In this document: one piece after another, positions 39,732 to 48,167 of the stretch
Position numbering within the stretch: position 1 is the first letter of the stretch
Layout: the number at the start of each line of letters is the position of its first letter
NCBI RefSeq assembly: GCF_030814215.1
Contig: NZ_JAUSUT010000001.1
Location: forward strand, 5,704,001 to 5,768,000
Source: Amycolatopsis thermophila
GTDB lineage: Bacteria > Actinomycetota > Actinomycetes > Mycobacteriales > Pseudonocardiaceae
Length of the DNA: 64,000 nt
Direction: 5' to 3'
Program-made: the position numbers and the translations under genes
Notes under the pieces: generated by a model
Told to the model about the DNA's origin: nothing
The model's input: the letters and a program-made list of their open reading frames with translations, nothing else
The model's database searches: none

Positions 39732-42700
39732 TCACTTCCCGCCGAGCAGCTCCACCTCCGACAAACCGGGCGCGCCGCCGGTGCTGTCGGTGATCCGCAG
39801 CCGGTAGTGCGCGTAGGCGCCCGGCGTGGCGATCTTGAACGCCCGGGTCTGCCGGCGCCAGGGGAACGTCTCCCCGGACCGGGTGTCCAGCGTCGTCCAG
39901 GACTGCCCGTCGGCCGAGCCCTCCAGTACCCAGCCCCGCGGGTCACCGGCCGCCGCGCCGGAGGTGAGCGTGTAGAAGGTCGCCGCCACCGTCCCGCCCA
40001 CCGGGCAGTCGACCGTGGTGAGCGGGCGGGCATCGGTCGCGGAGGTGTTGTCGAACAGCGGCCCGCCGGGCGTGGTGAGGTCGGCCGGCGGCTGCGGGAC
40101 CTCGTCGCCGTGGGTCAGCGACGGCGGCACGTCGGCGGCGCCGGTGCCCCAGTTGGAGGGGTTCGGGCCCATCGCGAAGTCGAGGGTGGCGCCCCGGGCC
40201 AGCAGGTCGTGCGGCAGCGACGTCGACGACCAGGGCTTGCCGTTCACCCGCAGGCCCTGCACGTAGACGTTGCGGGCGCTGTTCTTCGGCGCGTTGACCA
40301 CCAGGTCCCGGCCGCCCGGCAGGTGCACGGTCGCCTTGGTGAACAGCGGCGACCCGACCGCGTACTCGGGGCTGCCCATCCGCAGCGGGTAGAACCCGAG
40401 CGCGCCGAAGACGTACCACGCCGACATCTCGCCGTTGTCCTCGTCGCCGGCGTACCCCTGGCCCAGTTCGCTGCCCAGGTAGAGCCGGGACAGCGCTTCC
40501 CGCACCCCGGCCTGCGTCTTGGCCGGCTGCCCGGCGTAGTCGTACATGTAGAGGATGTGGTGGCTGGGCTGGTTGGAGTGCCCGTACTGGCCCATCCGCA
40601 CGTCACGGGCCTCGCGCATCTCGTGGATCTGCCCGCCGTAGGCGCCGGGGAACCCGGCGGTCTCCGGGGTGGCGAAGAACTGGTCGAGCTTGCGGCCCAG
40701 CGCCTCGCGCCCGCCGTAGAGGTTCGCCAGGCCCTGCCCGTCCTGCGGCACGGTGAAGGCCATGTTCCAGCCGTCGGTCTCGGTGTAGTCGTAGCCCCAC
40801 GCGCGCGGGTCGTACTGGCCGGCGGGGACGCGGAACCGGCCCGAGGAGTCGCGGCCCTGGAAGAACCCGGCGGCCGGGTCGAACATGTGCACGTAGTTCT
40901 GGGCGCGATCGCTGAAGTACTCGGCGTTCTCCGCGTATTCGCGGCGGCGCGGGTCGTCCGGGGCGGCCTCGTCGGCCAGCTTTCGGGCGAGCATCGCGAT
41001 GCCGAAGTCGTTGAGGTAGCCCTCGAGCGCCCACGACATGCCCTCACCCGTCGAGGCCGGGGTGTAGCCGAGGAAGATCGACTGCTCCAGGCCCTTGCGG
41101 CCGACGTTCTCGTCCGGCGGCGCCACCGTGGCGTTCTTGATCGCCGCGTCGTAGGCGGCCTGCACGTCGAAGCCGCGCACGCCCTTGAGGTAGGCGTCGG
41201 CGAAGGCCACGTCGGAACTGGTGCCGGTCATCAGGTTCGCGTAACCGGGGGAGGACCAGCGGGCGATCCACCCGCCGTCGCGGTACTGCTGCACGAACCC
41301 GTCGATCATCTTCCCGGCCATGTCCGGTGACAGCAGCGAGTAGGCGGGCCAGGTGGTGCGGTAGGTGTCCCAGAACCCGTTGTTGACGTAGATCTCGCCG
41401 TCCACCACCTTCGAGCCGGTCCGGGTCGGCGTGTCCGGCCCCGCCTTCGGCGCGACGGGGCTGGCGTAGGCGTGGCGCGGGCCGCCCGTGGTGCCGACGT
41501 TCTCGAACCCGGAGTTGGGGTAGAGGAACAGCCGGTACAGGTTGGAGTAGAGGGTGGTCAGCTGGTCCTGGCTCGCGCCCTCGACCTCGATCACGCCGAG
41601 CGTCCGGTCCCAGGCGGCCTGCGCGGCGGAGCGGACGGTGTCGAACGCGGTGCCGGCCGGGATCTCCTGCTCCAGGTTCCGCTTGGCCTGGTCGAGGCTG
41701 ATCAGCGAGGTCGCGATCCGCATCGTCACGGTGCCCGAGCGGGCCGGGTCGAACCGCAGGTAGCCGCGCACGTGGTCACGGCCGTCGCCGGGCAGCATCG
41801 ATCCGCCGGTGACCGGCCGGTCGAAGCTCGCGTAGACGAACATGCGGCCCGCGCCGGCGGAGTTGCCGCTGCGCACGTCGGTGAACCCGGACAGCGTGCC
41901 GCTCGCCGGGTCGAGGGTCAGGCCGCCGGCGTCGTTGATGTTGTCGAAGACCAGGTTCGCGTCCGGGCCGGGGAAGGTGAACCGGAACATCGCGGCGTGG
42001 TCGGCCGGGGTCAGCTCGGCCCGGATGCCGTTGTCGAAGGTGACGCCGTAGAAGTAGGGCCGGGCGGTCTCGTTCTCGTGGCGGAACGGGAGTGCGCGGG
42101 CCGCCCGGCCGGCGTCGGGTACGCCGCCGGCGGCCGAGGGCATGACCTGGAAGGTCTGCCGGTCGCCCATCCACGGGCTCGGTTCGTGGCTGAGCGCCAG
42201 CGCCTGCATCGTGGGCAGGTTCTGCGCGTTGTTGCCCTCGTGGTAGCGGTAGAGCCAGTTCATCGACCCGGCGTCGGTCACCGGGGTCCAGAAGTTGAAG
42301 CCGTGCGGCACGGCGGTGGCGGGGAAGTTGTTGCCGCGGGAGAACGTGCTGTTGGCGTTGGTGCCGCGGGTGGTGAGCACGTGGTCGGACAGGTGGTCCA
42401 CCCGCGCCCGCGGTGCGGCCGGGGCGAGCTGGATGTCGTCGAACCAGCCGTTGAACGCGCCCGGCCCGTCCGGGTTGTCGTAGGCGACGAGGACGCGCGC
42501 GACGGTCTTGCCGCGGGCGACGGTGCCGATCGCGCTGCGGACGAGGTTCCACTGGTTGGCGTAGAGCGACTTCGCCGCGCCCTGCCCGCGTGGGGTGAGC
42601 GGGAAGCCGTACTGGTCGAGCGCGCCGAGGTCGGACAGGTAGGTGCCGTCGGTGAACGCGAGGTCCACCGCGACGTTCGTGCTCGGGTACTTCAGGTCGT

Positions 42701-43553
42701 CGCCGGTGAGTTCGGGGAAGACCTTGTAGGACAGCTCGGTGTCCGGGCGCACCGGGACGCGCACGTCGAACACCTTGTTCCAGGAGTAGCCGTGCCGCGC
42801 GGTCTGGGTGCCGCCGTAGTGGAAGGCGCGCAGACCGGTGAACCCGGCGCGTGGTTTGCTCGTGTAGCCGCCGGGCGGGCCACTGTCCGGGTAGGACCGC
42901 ATGGCGGGCAGCGGCGGCGGCGCGGGCTGGTCGTCGGCGAGCAGGAGTTCGGCCAGTTGCACGATGTCGGCGCCGTGGTTGGCGCTGATGTCGAGCCGGT
43001 AGAAGCGGTGGGTGGCGGGGGTGGCGAGGCGGAACTGCCTGGCCTCGAACCGGGCGCCGAACGTCTGCCCGGACTGCGTGTCGAGGGTGGTCCAGGTGGT
43101 GCCGTCGTCGGAGCCCTGCAGCGTCCAGTCCCGCGGGTCGCGCTCGGGGGCGTCGTTGGCCGAGGTCAGGCCGTAGCGGGTGATCGCGACGGGCTCGGCG
43201 AACTCGGCCTGCACCCACCCCGACGAGGCGAACGCGAGCCACTTCGACTCGGGCCGCCCGTCGAGCACGTTGACCGCGACCTCACCGGCGCCGGTGTTCT
43301 CCGCGCTCGCGGTCGCGCCGGTGGCTTTGCCGCGCACGTCACCGGGGATGGCCGAACCGTTGGCGCCGTTGACCCCGGCGGCCCGGGGGGCGCCGTCCGG
43401 CCCGGTCTCCACGGTGTCGGCCCAGTCGGGCGCGGGTTCCCCGGCTTCGAACGACGACGAGAACCGGGCGGGCTGCTGCGCTCCGGCGGGCGGCACGGTG
43501 ACCATCCCGGTGATCAGCAGGGCGGCGACCAGCACGCGAATGGTTCGGACCAT
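39732..43553 (-). CDS. Secreted GH92-family glycosidase with F5/8C domains
   Basis: A 1273-aa exo-alpha-mannosidase-type enzyme. A signal peptide (VLVAALLITGMVTVPPAGA, likely cut before QQP) is followed by an F5/8 type C-like carbohydrate-binding region near residues 75-200 (ESKWLAFASSGWVQAEF). The two-part GH92 catalytic core contains NNGFWDTYRTTWPAYSLL, IHEMREARDVRMGQYGHSN and GYAGDEDNGEMSAWYVF. A second F5/8C-like domain forms the C-terminus. It should release mannose from outside glycans such as fungal mannoprotein or its own mannosylated polymers. ATG at 43553; a GTG at 43583 is possible. It heads the GH92-GH92-FUSC-mdh run. Confidence 0.92.
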   Translation of the reverse strand: MVRTIRVLVAALLITGMVTVPPAGAQQPARFSSSFEAGEPAPDWADTVETGPDGAPRAAGVNGANGSAIPGDVRGKATGATASAENTGAGEVAVNVLDGRPESKWLAFASSGWVQAEFAEPVAITRYGLTSANDAPERDPRDWTLQGSDDGTTWTTLDTQSGQTFGARFEARQFRLATPATHRFYRLDISANHGADIVQLAELLLADDQPAPPPLPAMRSYPDSGPPGGYTSKPRAGFTGLRAFHYGGTQTARHGYSWNKVFDVRVPVRPDTELSYKVFPELTGDDLKYPSTNVAVDLAFTDGTYLSDLGALDQYGFPLTPRGQGAAKSLYANQWNLVRSAIGTVARGKTVARVLVAYDNPDGPGAFNGWFDDIQLAPAAPRARVDHLSDHVLTTRGTNANSTFSRGNNFPATAVPHGFNFWTPVTDAGSMNWLYRYHEGNNAQNLPTMQALALSHEPSPWMGDRQTFQVMPSAAGGVPDAGRAARALPFRHENETARPYFYGVTFDNGIRAELTPADHAAMFRFTFPGPDANLVFDNINDAGGLTLDPASGTLSGFTDVRSGNSAGAGRMFVYASFDRPVTGGSMLPGDGRDHVRGYLRFDPARSGTVTMRIATSLISLDQAKRNLEQEIPAGTAFDTVRSAAQAAWDRTLGVIEVEGASQDQLTTLYSNLYRLFLYPNSGFENVGTTGGPRHAYASPVAPKAGPDTPTRTGSKVVDGEIYVNNGFWDTYRTTWPAYSLLSPDMAGKMIDGFVQQYRDGGWIARWSSPGYANLMTGTSSDVAFADAYLKGVRGFDVQAAYDAAIKNATVAPPDENVGRKGLEQSIFLGYTPASTGEGMSWALEGYLNDFGIAMLARKLADEAAPDDPRRREYAENAEYFSDRAQNYVHMFDPAAGFFQGRDSSGRFRVPAGQYDPRAWGYDYTETDGWNMAFTVPQDGQGLANLYGGREALGRKLDQFFATPETAGFPGAYGGQIHEMREARDVRMGQYGHSNQPSHHILYMYDYAGQPAKTQAGVREALSRLYLGSELGQGYAGDEDNGEMSAWYVFGALGFYPLRMGSPEYAVGSPLFTKATVHLPGGRDLVVNAPKNSARNVYVQGLRVNGKPWSSTSLPHDLLARGATLDFAMGPNPSNWGTGAADVPPSLTHGDEVPQPPADLTTPGGPLFDNTSATDARPLTTVDCPVGGTVAATFYTLTSGAAAGDPRGWVLEGSADGQSWTTLDTRSGETFPWRRQTRAFKIATPGAYAHYRLRITDSTGGAPGLSEVELLGGK

Positions 43554-44797
43554 GGATCGCAGCGAAACGCGCGGCTCCACCACCCGTCAAGCAGGCACGC
43601 CAAACCTGGCGCGAACCGGACAAGGAAGGGTGAATCCCCGGGCGCGATCAGCCGTACCGGGTTTAGGAAGCCGGACACGCGTCGCGGACCGGTACCTCCG
43701 CACGGCGGCTCGCCGCCCAGACCCGTGAACGCGCACGCGGCGAACACGGTCGTCGTGGTGGTCGCGCCGAGCGCGGAGCCGAGCGCGTAGAAGATCATGT
43801 AGCCGCCGATCACGCTGCTGGTGCGCTCCGGGTGGGCCGCGGTGAGCAGGTGCTGGTTGCTCACGTGCACGGCCTGCACGGCGAAATCGAGCACGACCAC
43901 GCCGAGGGCGACGAGCCACAGCGACCGGGACGCCTGACCGGTGGCGAGCCACGAGGCGGCGAGGAGCGCGAGGGCCCCGCCGGTGACCGCGCTCGCGAAC
44001 CCGCCGTCGGCCCAGCGCCCCGCGCGGGCGGCGCCGAGCGCACCGGCCAGGCCGGCGAGCCCGAACAGTCCGATCCGGGCCGCGCTGAGGTGCCACGGCT
44101 CCGCCGCGAGCGGCAGCGCCAGTCCGCTCCACAGCGTCCCGAACGAAGCGAACAGGAAGAACGTGATCAGCCCGCGCGAGAGGAACAGGCGCTCGCGGAC
44201 GAGCCCGCCCATCGACGCCAGCACCTCCCGGTAGGCCGGGCGCGCGGTGCGCGGGTCGGGCGGCAGCGTGACCCGCACCAGCGCCGCGAGCAGAACCAGG
44301 AGCACGGCGAGCACGACGTAAACACCGCGCCACCCCCATGCGGTGGCCAGGGCACCGGCGGCGACGCGGGAACCGAGGACGCCGAGGACCACGCCCGAGG
44401 TCACCACGCCGAGGTCACGGCCGCGTTCCCCGGGCCGGGACAGGGTCGCGGCGTAGGCGACCGTCGTCTGCACGACCACCGCGAACAGCCCGGCGAGCGC
44501 GAGACCGGCGAACACCATCCCGGCGTGGGTGGCTGTCGCGGCGAGCGCCGCACCCAGCGCCGTCAGCAGGAGGTGTCCCGCGATGAGGGTGCGCCCGTCG
44601 GCGACATCGCCCAGGGGCACGAGCACAGCGAGCCCGGCCAGGTACCCCAGCTGACCGGCGGCGACCAGCCAGCCCAGGCGTGCTTCCGGCAGCCCCAGGT
44701 CGGCGCCCGCCTGGGCGAGAACGGGCTGCACGGCGTAGAGCGCGGCGACGGCGACCGCGCAGACCGCGGCGAACAGGGTGCGCCGGCCGAGTCCCAT
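43514..44797 (-). CDS. MFS transporter with aberrant C-terminus
   Basis: A 427-aa frame. Residues 1-355 form a clear DHA1-type MFS carrier (LFAAVCAVAVAALYAVQPVLA, LVPLGDVADGRTLI and the late SVIGGYMIFYALGSALGATT), with about eleven helices. After AFTGLG the sequence becomes a hydrophilic, cysteine- and proline-rich tail (GEPPCGGTGPRRVSGFLNP onward) that runs over the start of the GH92 gene. The expected twelfth helix is absent. The 3' end has therefore probably been deleted and replaced by GH92 upstream DNA. It is divergent from an HxlR regulator, which likely controlled it. Function after the truncation is doubtful. Confidence 0.75.
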   Translation of the reverse strand: MGLGRRTLFAAVCAVAVAALYAVQPVLAQAGADLGLPEARLGWLVAAGQLGYLAGLAVLVPLGDVADGRTLIAGHLLLTALGAALAATATHAGMVFAGLALAGLFAVVVQTTVAYAATLSRPGERGRDLGVVTSGVVLGVLGSRVAAGALATAWGWRGVYVVLAVLLVLLAALVRVTLPPDPRTARPAYREVLASMGGLVRERLFLSRGLITFFLFASFGTLWSGLALPLAAEPWHLSAARIGLFGLAGLAGALGAARAGRWADGGFASAVTGGALALLAASWLATGQASRSLWLVALGVVVLDFAVQAVHVSNQHLLTAAHPERTSSVIGGYMIFYALGSALGATTTTTVFAACAFTGLGGEPPCGGTGPRRVSGFLNPVRLIAPGDSPFLVRFAPGLACLLDGWWSRAFRCDPWSEPFACWSPPC

Positions 44798-44879
44798 GGG
44801 GTCTCCAATCGGTAGCAATTTGCAACTGATCGGAGCGTAGGGCAGAATAGTTTCAAACAGCAACTCTTCAGGAGGTGTG
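44798..44879. promoter_or_regulatory. Divergent promoter region, MFS and HxlR genes
   Basis: An 82-bp gap, unusually AT-rich for this window, with small dyads GCAA-T-TTGC and GTTT-C-AAAC. AGGAGG at 44870-44875 is the ribosome site of the HxlR gene. The dyads are candidates for the HxlR operator. Confidence 0.45.
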
Positions 44880-45344
44880 GTGACGGGAACCGCGATCAGC
44901 GGCGGGGACGTGGCCTGGACCGACCCGGCCTGCCCGGTGGCGCGCACGGCCGACCTGATCGGGGACCGCTGGAGCCTGCTCATCGTCCGCGACGCCATGG
45001 ACGGCGCGCGGGCGTTCACCGATTTCCAGCAGCGCACCGGGATCGCCCGCAACATCCTCACCGACCGGCTCCGCCGCCTGGTCGACCGCGGCATCCTCGA
45101 CCGGTGGACCGCGCCGTCGGGCAAACGGCAGCTCTACACCCTCACCGAGGCGGGCCGCGACCTCTTCACGGTCATCGTCGCCCTGCGCCAATGGGGCGAA
45201 CGGCACGCCTTCGCCCCCGGCGAACCCCACTCCACCCTCGTCGACGACCACGGCCGCCAACTGGCCCCGCTGCGGCCCGCCGACGCGGACGGCAATCCCG
45301 CCGACGTCGACACGACCTCGGTGCGCAAGGTGCCCACACCCTGA
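44880..45344 (+). CDS. HxlR-family transcriptional regulator
   Basis: A 154-aa winged-helix regulator: ACPVARTADLIGDRWSLLIVRDAMDGARAFTDF and GIARNILTDRLRRLVDRGILD are the HxlR signature, with the N-terminal Cys found in redox- or quinone-sensing members. I choose the GTG at 44880 because AGGAGG ends four bases earlier; the GTG at 44877 is too close. It is divergent from the MFS gene and probably regulates it. Confidence 0.9.
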   Translation: MTGTAISGGDVAWTDPACPVARTADLIGDRWSLLIVRDAMDGARAFTDFQQRTGIARNILTDRLRRLVDRGILDRWTAPSGKRQLYTLTEAGRDLFTVIVALRQWGERHAFAPGEPHSTLVDDHGRQLAPLRPADADGNPADVDTTSVRKVPTP

Positions 45345-45369
45345 GCCGGACTCAGAACCCGACCGCGTC

Positions 45370-45945
45370 GTCCGTGGTGACCGTCGGTGTCAGCGAACGC
45401 CTCCGCCAGCGGGGTCTCCAGCGTGCGCTCTGCGGCCTCGGGGTACATCTCCGGCACGTGATCGGCCGTGTGCGTGACCGCCAGCGGCCGGTGGTCACGC
45501 TCGATGTAGAGCGGTTCCAGCGCCTGCATCCGCAGCAGCAGCCGGGACAGCGCCGCGGTCAGCGCGTCCTGCTCGGCCGTGGGCAGCTCCGCCCACTTCG
45601 GCGCCGCCGAGGCCGCCCGACGTGCCCGCGAACCCGTCGGAGATCGCCAGCGCGCGGTCCACCAGCGGCGCGACGGCCCGATCGACCTCCGCCAGGTACC
45701 CGGCCACCGGTTCCAGCGCCGGTCGCAGCGACCCGCCCGCGAACGGAATGTCGAGCCCGGCGAACCGCAAGGGCGCGCGCCGGTGTTGTACTCGCGCAGC
45801 CACCGCACGAGGCCCTGGTTCGCCCCGGCCGTGATGGTGCCGCTCAGCCCGGACAGGCCCCCGGCGTCCCCGGCCAGCCATTCGCCGAGCGCGACCAGGC
45901 CACGACCTTCGACGGCCTCGATCCCGCCCGGGCCCCCTGGAGTTG
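45370..45945 (-). pseudogene. Erythromycin-esterase-family remnant
   Basis: The minus strand carries family-like sequence in shifting frames: ANQGLVRWLREYNTGARP, then after a shift near 45780 RFAGLDIPFAGGSLRPALEPV, then after a shift near 45630 APKWAELPTAEQDALTAALSRL and RMQALEPLYIERD. It jumps directly to a C-terminal-like TADHVPEMYPEAAERTLETP. Compared with the family (about 400-450 aa), the N-terminus, a large middle part and both shifted joints are damaged, and no start exists because the M20 gene abuts. Intact members hydrolyse macrolide lactones or act as related hydrolases. The family call is from memory of its pattern. Confidence 0.65.
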
Positions 45946-45946
45946 A

Positions 45947-47236
45947 TCAACAGTGCGTGAGGAAATGCTCCAGGACCCGCTTGCCGAAGTGCAAACCATC
46001 AAGGGGCACCCGCTCGTCCACGCCGTGTGCCATCGCCCGGTACGGGAAGCCCTCGGGCAGCCACAGGGGAGCGAAGCCGTAACAGGCGATGCCCAGCGGG
46101 CTGAACGCCTTCGCGTCGGTACCCCCGCCCATGCAGTACGGCACCACCACCGCGTCCGGGTCCTGCGAGCGCAGCGCGGCGGCCATCGCCTCGAACCACG
46201 GCGAGTCCACCGGAGCCTGCACGGCGGGCTGGTGCGCGACGAACTCGCGGGTCACGTCGGGGCCGAGCAGCTCGTCGATCTGCGCGAGCAGCCCGTCCTC
46301 GGTGCCCGGCAGCGTCCGGGTGTCCACCTGCGCCTGCGCCAGGCTCGGGATCACGTTCACCTTGTACCCGGCGTCCAGCATCGTCGGCGTGGTGCTGTTG
46401 CGGATCGTCGGCTCCACAAGGGACGCCGCGGGGCCGAGCCGGGCCATCGTCCCCTCCACATCGGACAGATGGACCGCCACGCCGAGCGCCTCCCCGGTGC
46501 GCACCAGGAACGCCTCCACCGTCGGCGTCAGCGCGACCGGCCACTCGTGCGCCGCGATCCGCTGCAGAGCCGCGATCAACCGCACCACGGCGTTCTCGTG
46601 GTTGGGCCGGGAGGCGTGCCCGGCGCGCCCGCGCGCGGTGAGCCGCAGGTGCGCGGTGCCGCGCTCGGCCGTCCCGACCGGGTAGAGCCGCTTGACCGAC
46701 CCGTCCGCGGCGGGCACGTGGTAGGTGTAGCCGCCGGACTCGCTGATCGCGGCCACGCACCCGTCGAACAGTTCGCGGTGCTCGGCCGCCAGCCAGTGCG
46801 CCCCGTACTCGCCGCGGTCCTCCTCGTCGGCCACGAAGGCCAGCACCAGGTCCCGCCGCGGCTTCAGGCCGTCCGCCAGCGCGCACAGCACCATCGCGAT
46901 GAAGTCCTTCATGTCGACCGCGCCCCGGCCCCACAGGAACCCGTCGCGCACCTCGCCGGCGAACGGCGGCACCGTCCAGTCGGCGGCGTCGGCGGGCACC
47001 ACGTCGAGGTGGCCCTGCACGAGCAGCGCCGGCAGCATCGGGTCCGCGCCCGGGACACGGGCGACCACGTTGGTCCGCCGCGGGGCCGACTCGAGGATCA
47101 CCGGTTCGATCCCGGCGCCGGCGAGCACACCCGCGACGAACTCGGCCGCGTCCCGCTCGCCCTCGGCGTCGCCGTGGCCGCGGTTGGTGGTGTCGAACCG
47201 CAGCAGCTGCGCGCACAGACTTTCGACGTTAGCCAT
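45947..47236 (-). CDS. M20/M25/M40 family metallopeptidase (paralogue)
   Basis: A 429-aa di-zinc hydrolase: LLVQGHLDVVPAD, WGRGAVDMKD, FVADEEDRGEYGAHW, the dimerisation domain and GGGTDAKAF with HGVDERVP. It is clearly a paralogue of the protein at 23096-24406 but diverged, and here overlaps the M55 D-aminopeptidase gene by 8 bp. With the divergent dipeptide transporter, a role in hydrolysing imported peptides or acylated amino acids is likely. Exact substrate unknown. Confidence 0.92.
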   Translation of the reverse strand: MANVESLCAQLLRFDTTNRGHGDAEGERDAAEFVAGVLAGAGIEPVILESAPRRTNVVARVPGADPMLPALLVQGHLDVVPADAADWTVPPFAGEVRDGFLWGRGAVDMKDFIAMVLCALADGLKPRRDLVLAFVADEEDRGEYGAHWLAAEHRELFDGCVAAISESGGYTYHVPAADGSVKRLYPVGTAERGTAHLRLTARGRAGHASRPNHENAVVRLIAALQRIAAHEWPVALTPTVEAFLVRTGEALGVAVHLSDVEGTMARLGPAASLVEPTIRNSTTPTMLDAGYKVNVIPSLAQAQVDTRTLPGTEDGLLAQIDELLGPDVTREFVAHQPAVQAPVDSPWFEAMAAALRSQDPDAVVVPYCMGGGTDAKAFSPLGIACYGFAPLWLPEGFPYRAMAHGVDERVPLDGLHFGKRVLEHFLTHC

Positions 47237-48056
47237 ACTTCCCCTGCACCGCGCCCGCGGCGATCGCCGTGACCACCTTGAACGCCTTCATCGCGTCGGT
47301 CATCGTGGCCGCGTCGAAGCCGACCCGGCGCACGCCGGTCTGCTCGACGGTCGGCACCACCGCGGCGGCCTGCGCCAGGTGGCTCGCGTCGAACTCGACC
47401 TCGATGCGGTGCGTGGCGGCCGTGCCCGGTGTCCGCACCGCTCGGTCCATGCTCGCCCGTGCGGCCGCGCTCAGCATCTCGGCGGTCCTGGACGGGGGAA
47501 GGCAGATCGCGGCGTAGCGGCTCACGCACTCCTTCACCGCGACCCGTTCGGCGCCCGGCGCGTAGCCCGCGGCGTCGTCACACGCCTTGTCGTCCCCCGA
47601 CACCAGCAGCACGGGCACGCCGTACTCGGCGGCGAGCGCGGCGTTGAGCCTGCCCTCGCTCGCGGGCTCGCCGTCCAGCCACACGCCGGTGATCTGGTTC
47701 TCCAGGTAGGTGTGCGCGAGCACCCCGTCGGCACCGGCGCCGGCGTGGTAGCCCAGGAACACGACACCGTCGACGCCGGAGTCGATGCCCTGCATCATCG
47801 ACAGCGGCTTGTGCCGCCCGGTGAGCATGCGGGCGCGCTCGTCGAGGTCCTCCAGCAGCAGGTTGCGCTGCGCCGAGTGCGCCTCGTTGACCAGCACGTC
47901 GGTGGCACCGCCGTCGAACAGGCCGCCGATCACGGCGTTGACGTCGCCGGTGAACAGCCGCCGGAAGCGCTGCCACTGCTCGGTGCCCGGCACCACGTCG
48001 TCGGTCCAGGTGACGCCGGTGGCGCCCTCCATGTCCGCCGAGATCATGATCCGCAT
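47229..48056 (-). CDS. dppA: M55-family D-aminopeptidase (DppA type)
   Basis: A 275-aa zinc aminopeptidase. The DppA metal ligands are at expected places: D8 and E10 in ISADMEG, H60 in VNEAHSA, H104 in LGYHAGAG and E134 in ASEGRLN. B. subtilis DppA removes D-Ala from D-Ala-D-Ala and related peptides. The family often lies beside dipeptide transporters, as here: the divergent ABC operon begins at 48168. It is followed by the overlapping M20 peptidase gene. ATG start at 48056. Confidence 0.93.
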   Translation of the reverse strand: MRIMISADMEGATGVTWTDDVVPGTEQWQRFRRLFTGDVNAVIGGLFDGGATDVLVNEAHSAQRNLLLEDLDERARMLTGRHKPLSMMQGIDSGVDGVVFLGYHAGAGADGVLAHTYLENQITGVWLDGEPASEGRLNAALAAEYGVPVLLVSGDDKACDDAAGYAPGAERVAVKECVSRYAAICLPPSRTAEMLSAAARASMDRAVRTPGTAATHRIEVEFDASHLAQAAAVVPTVEQTGVRRVGFDAATMTDAMKAFKVVTAIAAGAVQGKYG

Positions 48057-48101
48057 GGTCCAGACCTTACGTCACGGCTCGGCAACGTCGCCGGTGAGTC
48101 G

Positions 48102-48132
48102 TTGACTCCACGTGCTTGGAAGTGGTTACTTT
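48102..48132 (+). promoter_or_regulatory. Possible promoter of the dipeptide transporter operon
   Basis: TTGACT at 48102-48107 and TACTTT at 48127-48132 resemble -35 and -10 boxes, but the 19-bp spacing is long. It lies in the divergent gap between dppA and the binding-protein gene. Confidence 0.3.
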
Positions 48133-48167
48133 CCGGTTCGCAGAAATCGCAGGAGAGGTGGGGACCC

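Noticed and set aside
46899-48167. 425-residue N-terminal extension of the substrate-binding protein
   Set aside because: It overlaps two real minus-strand peptidase genes, and the signal peptide begins only at 48168.
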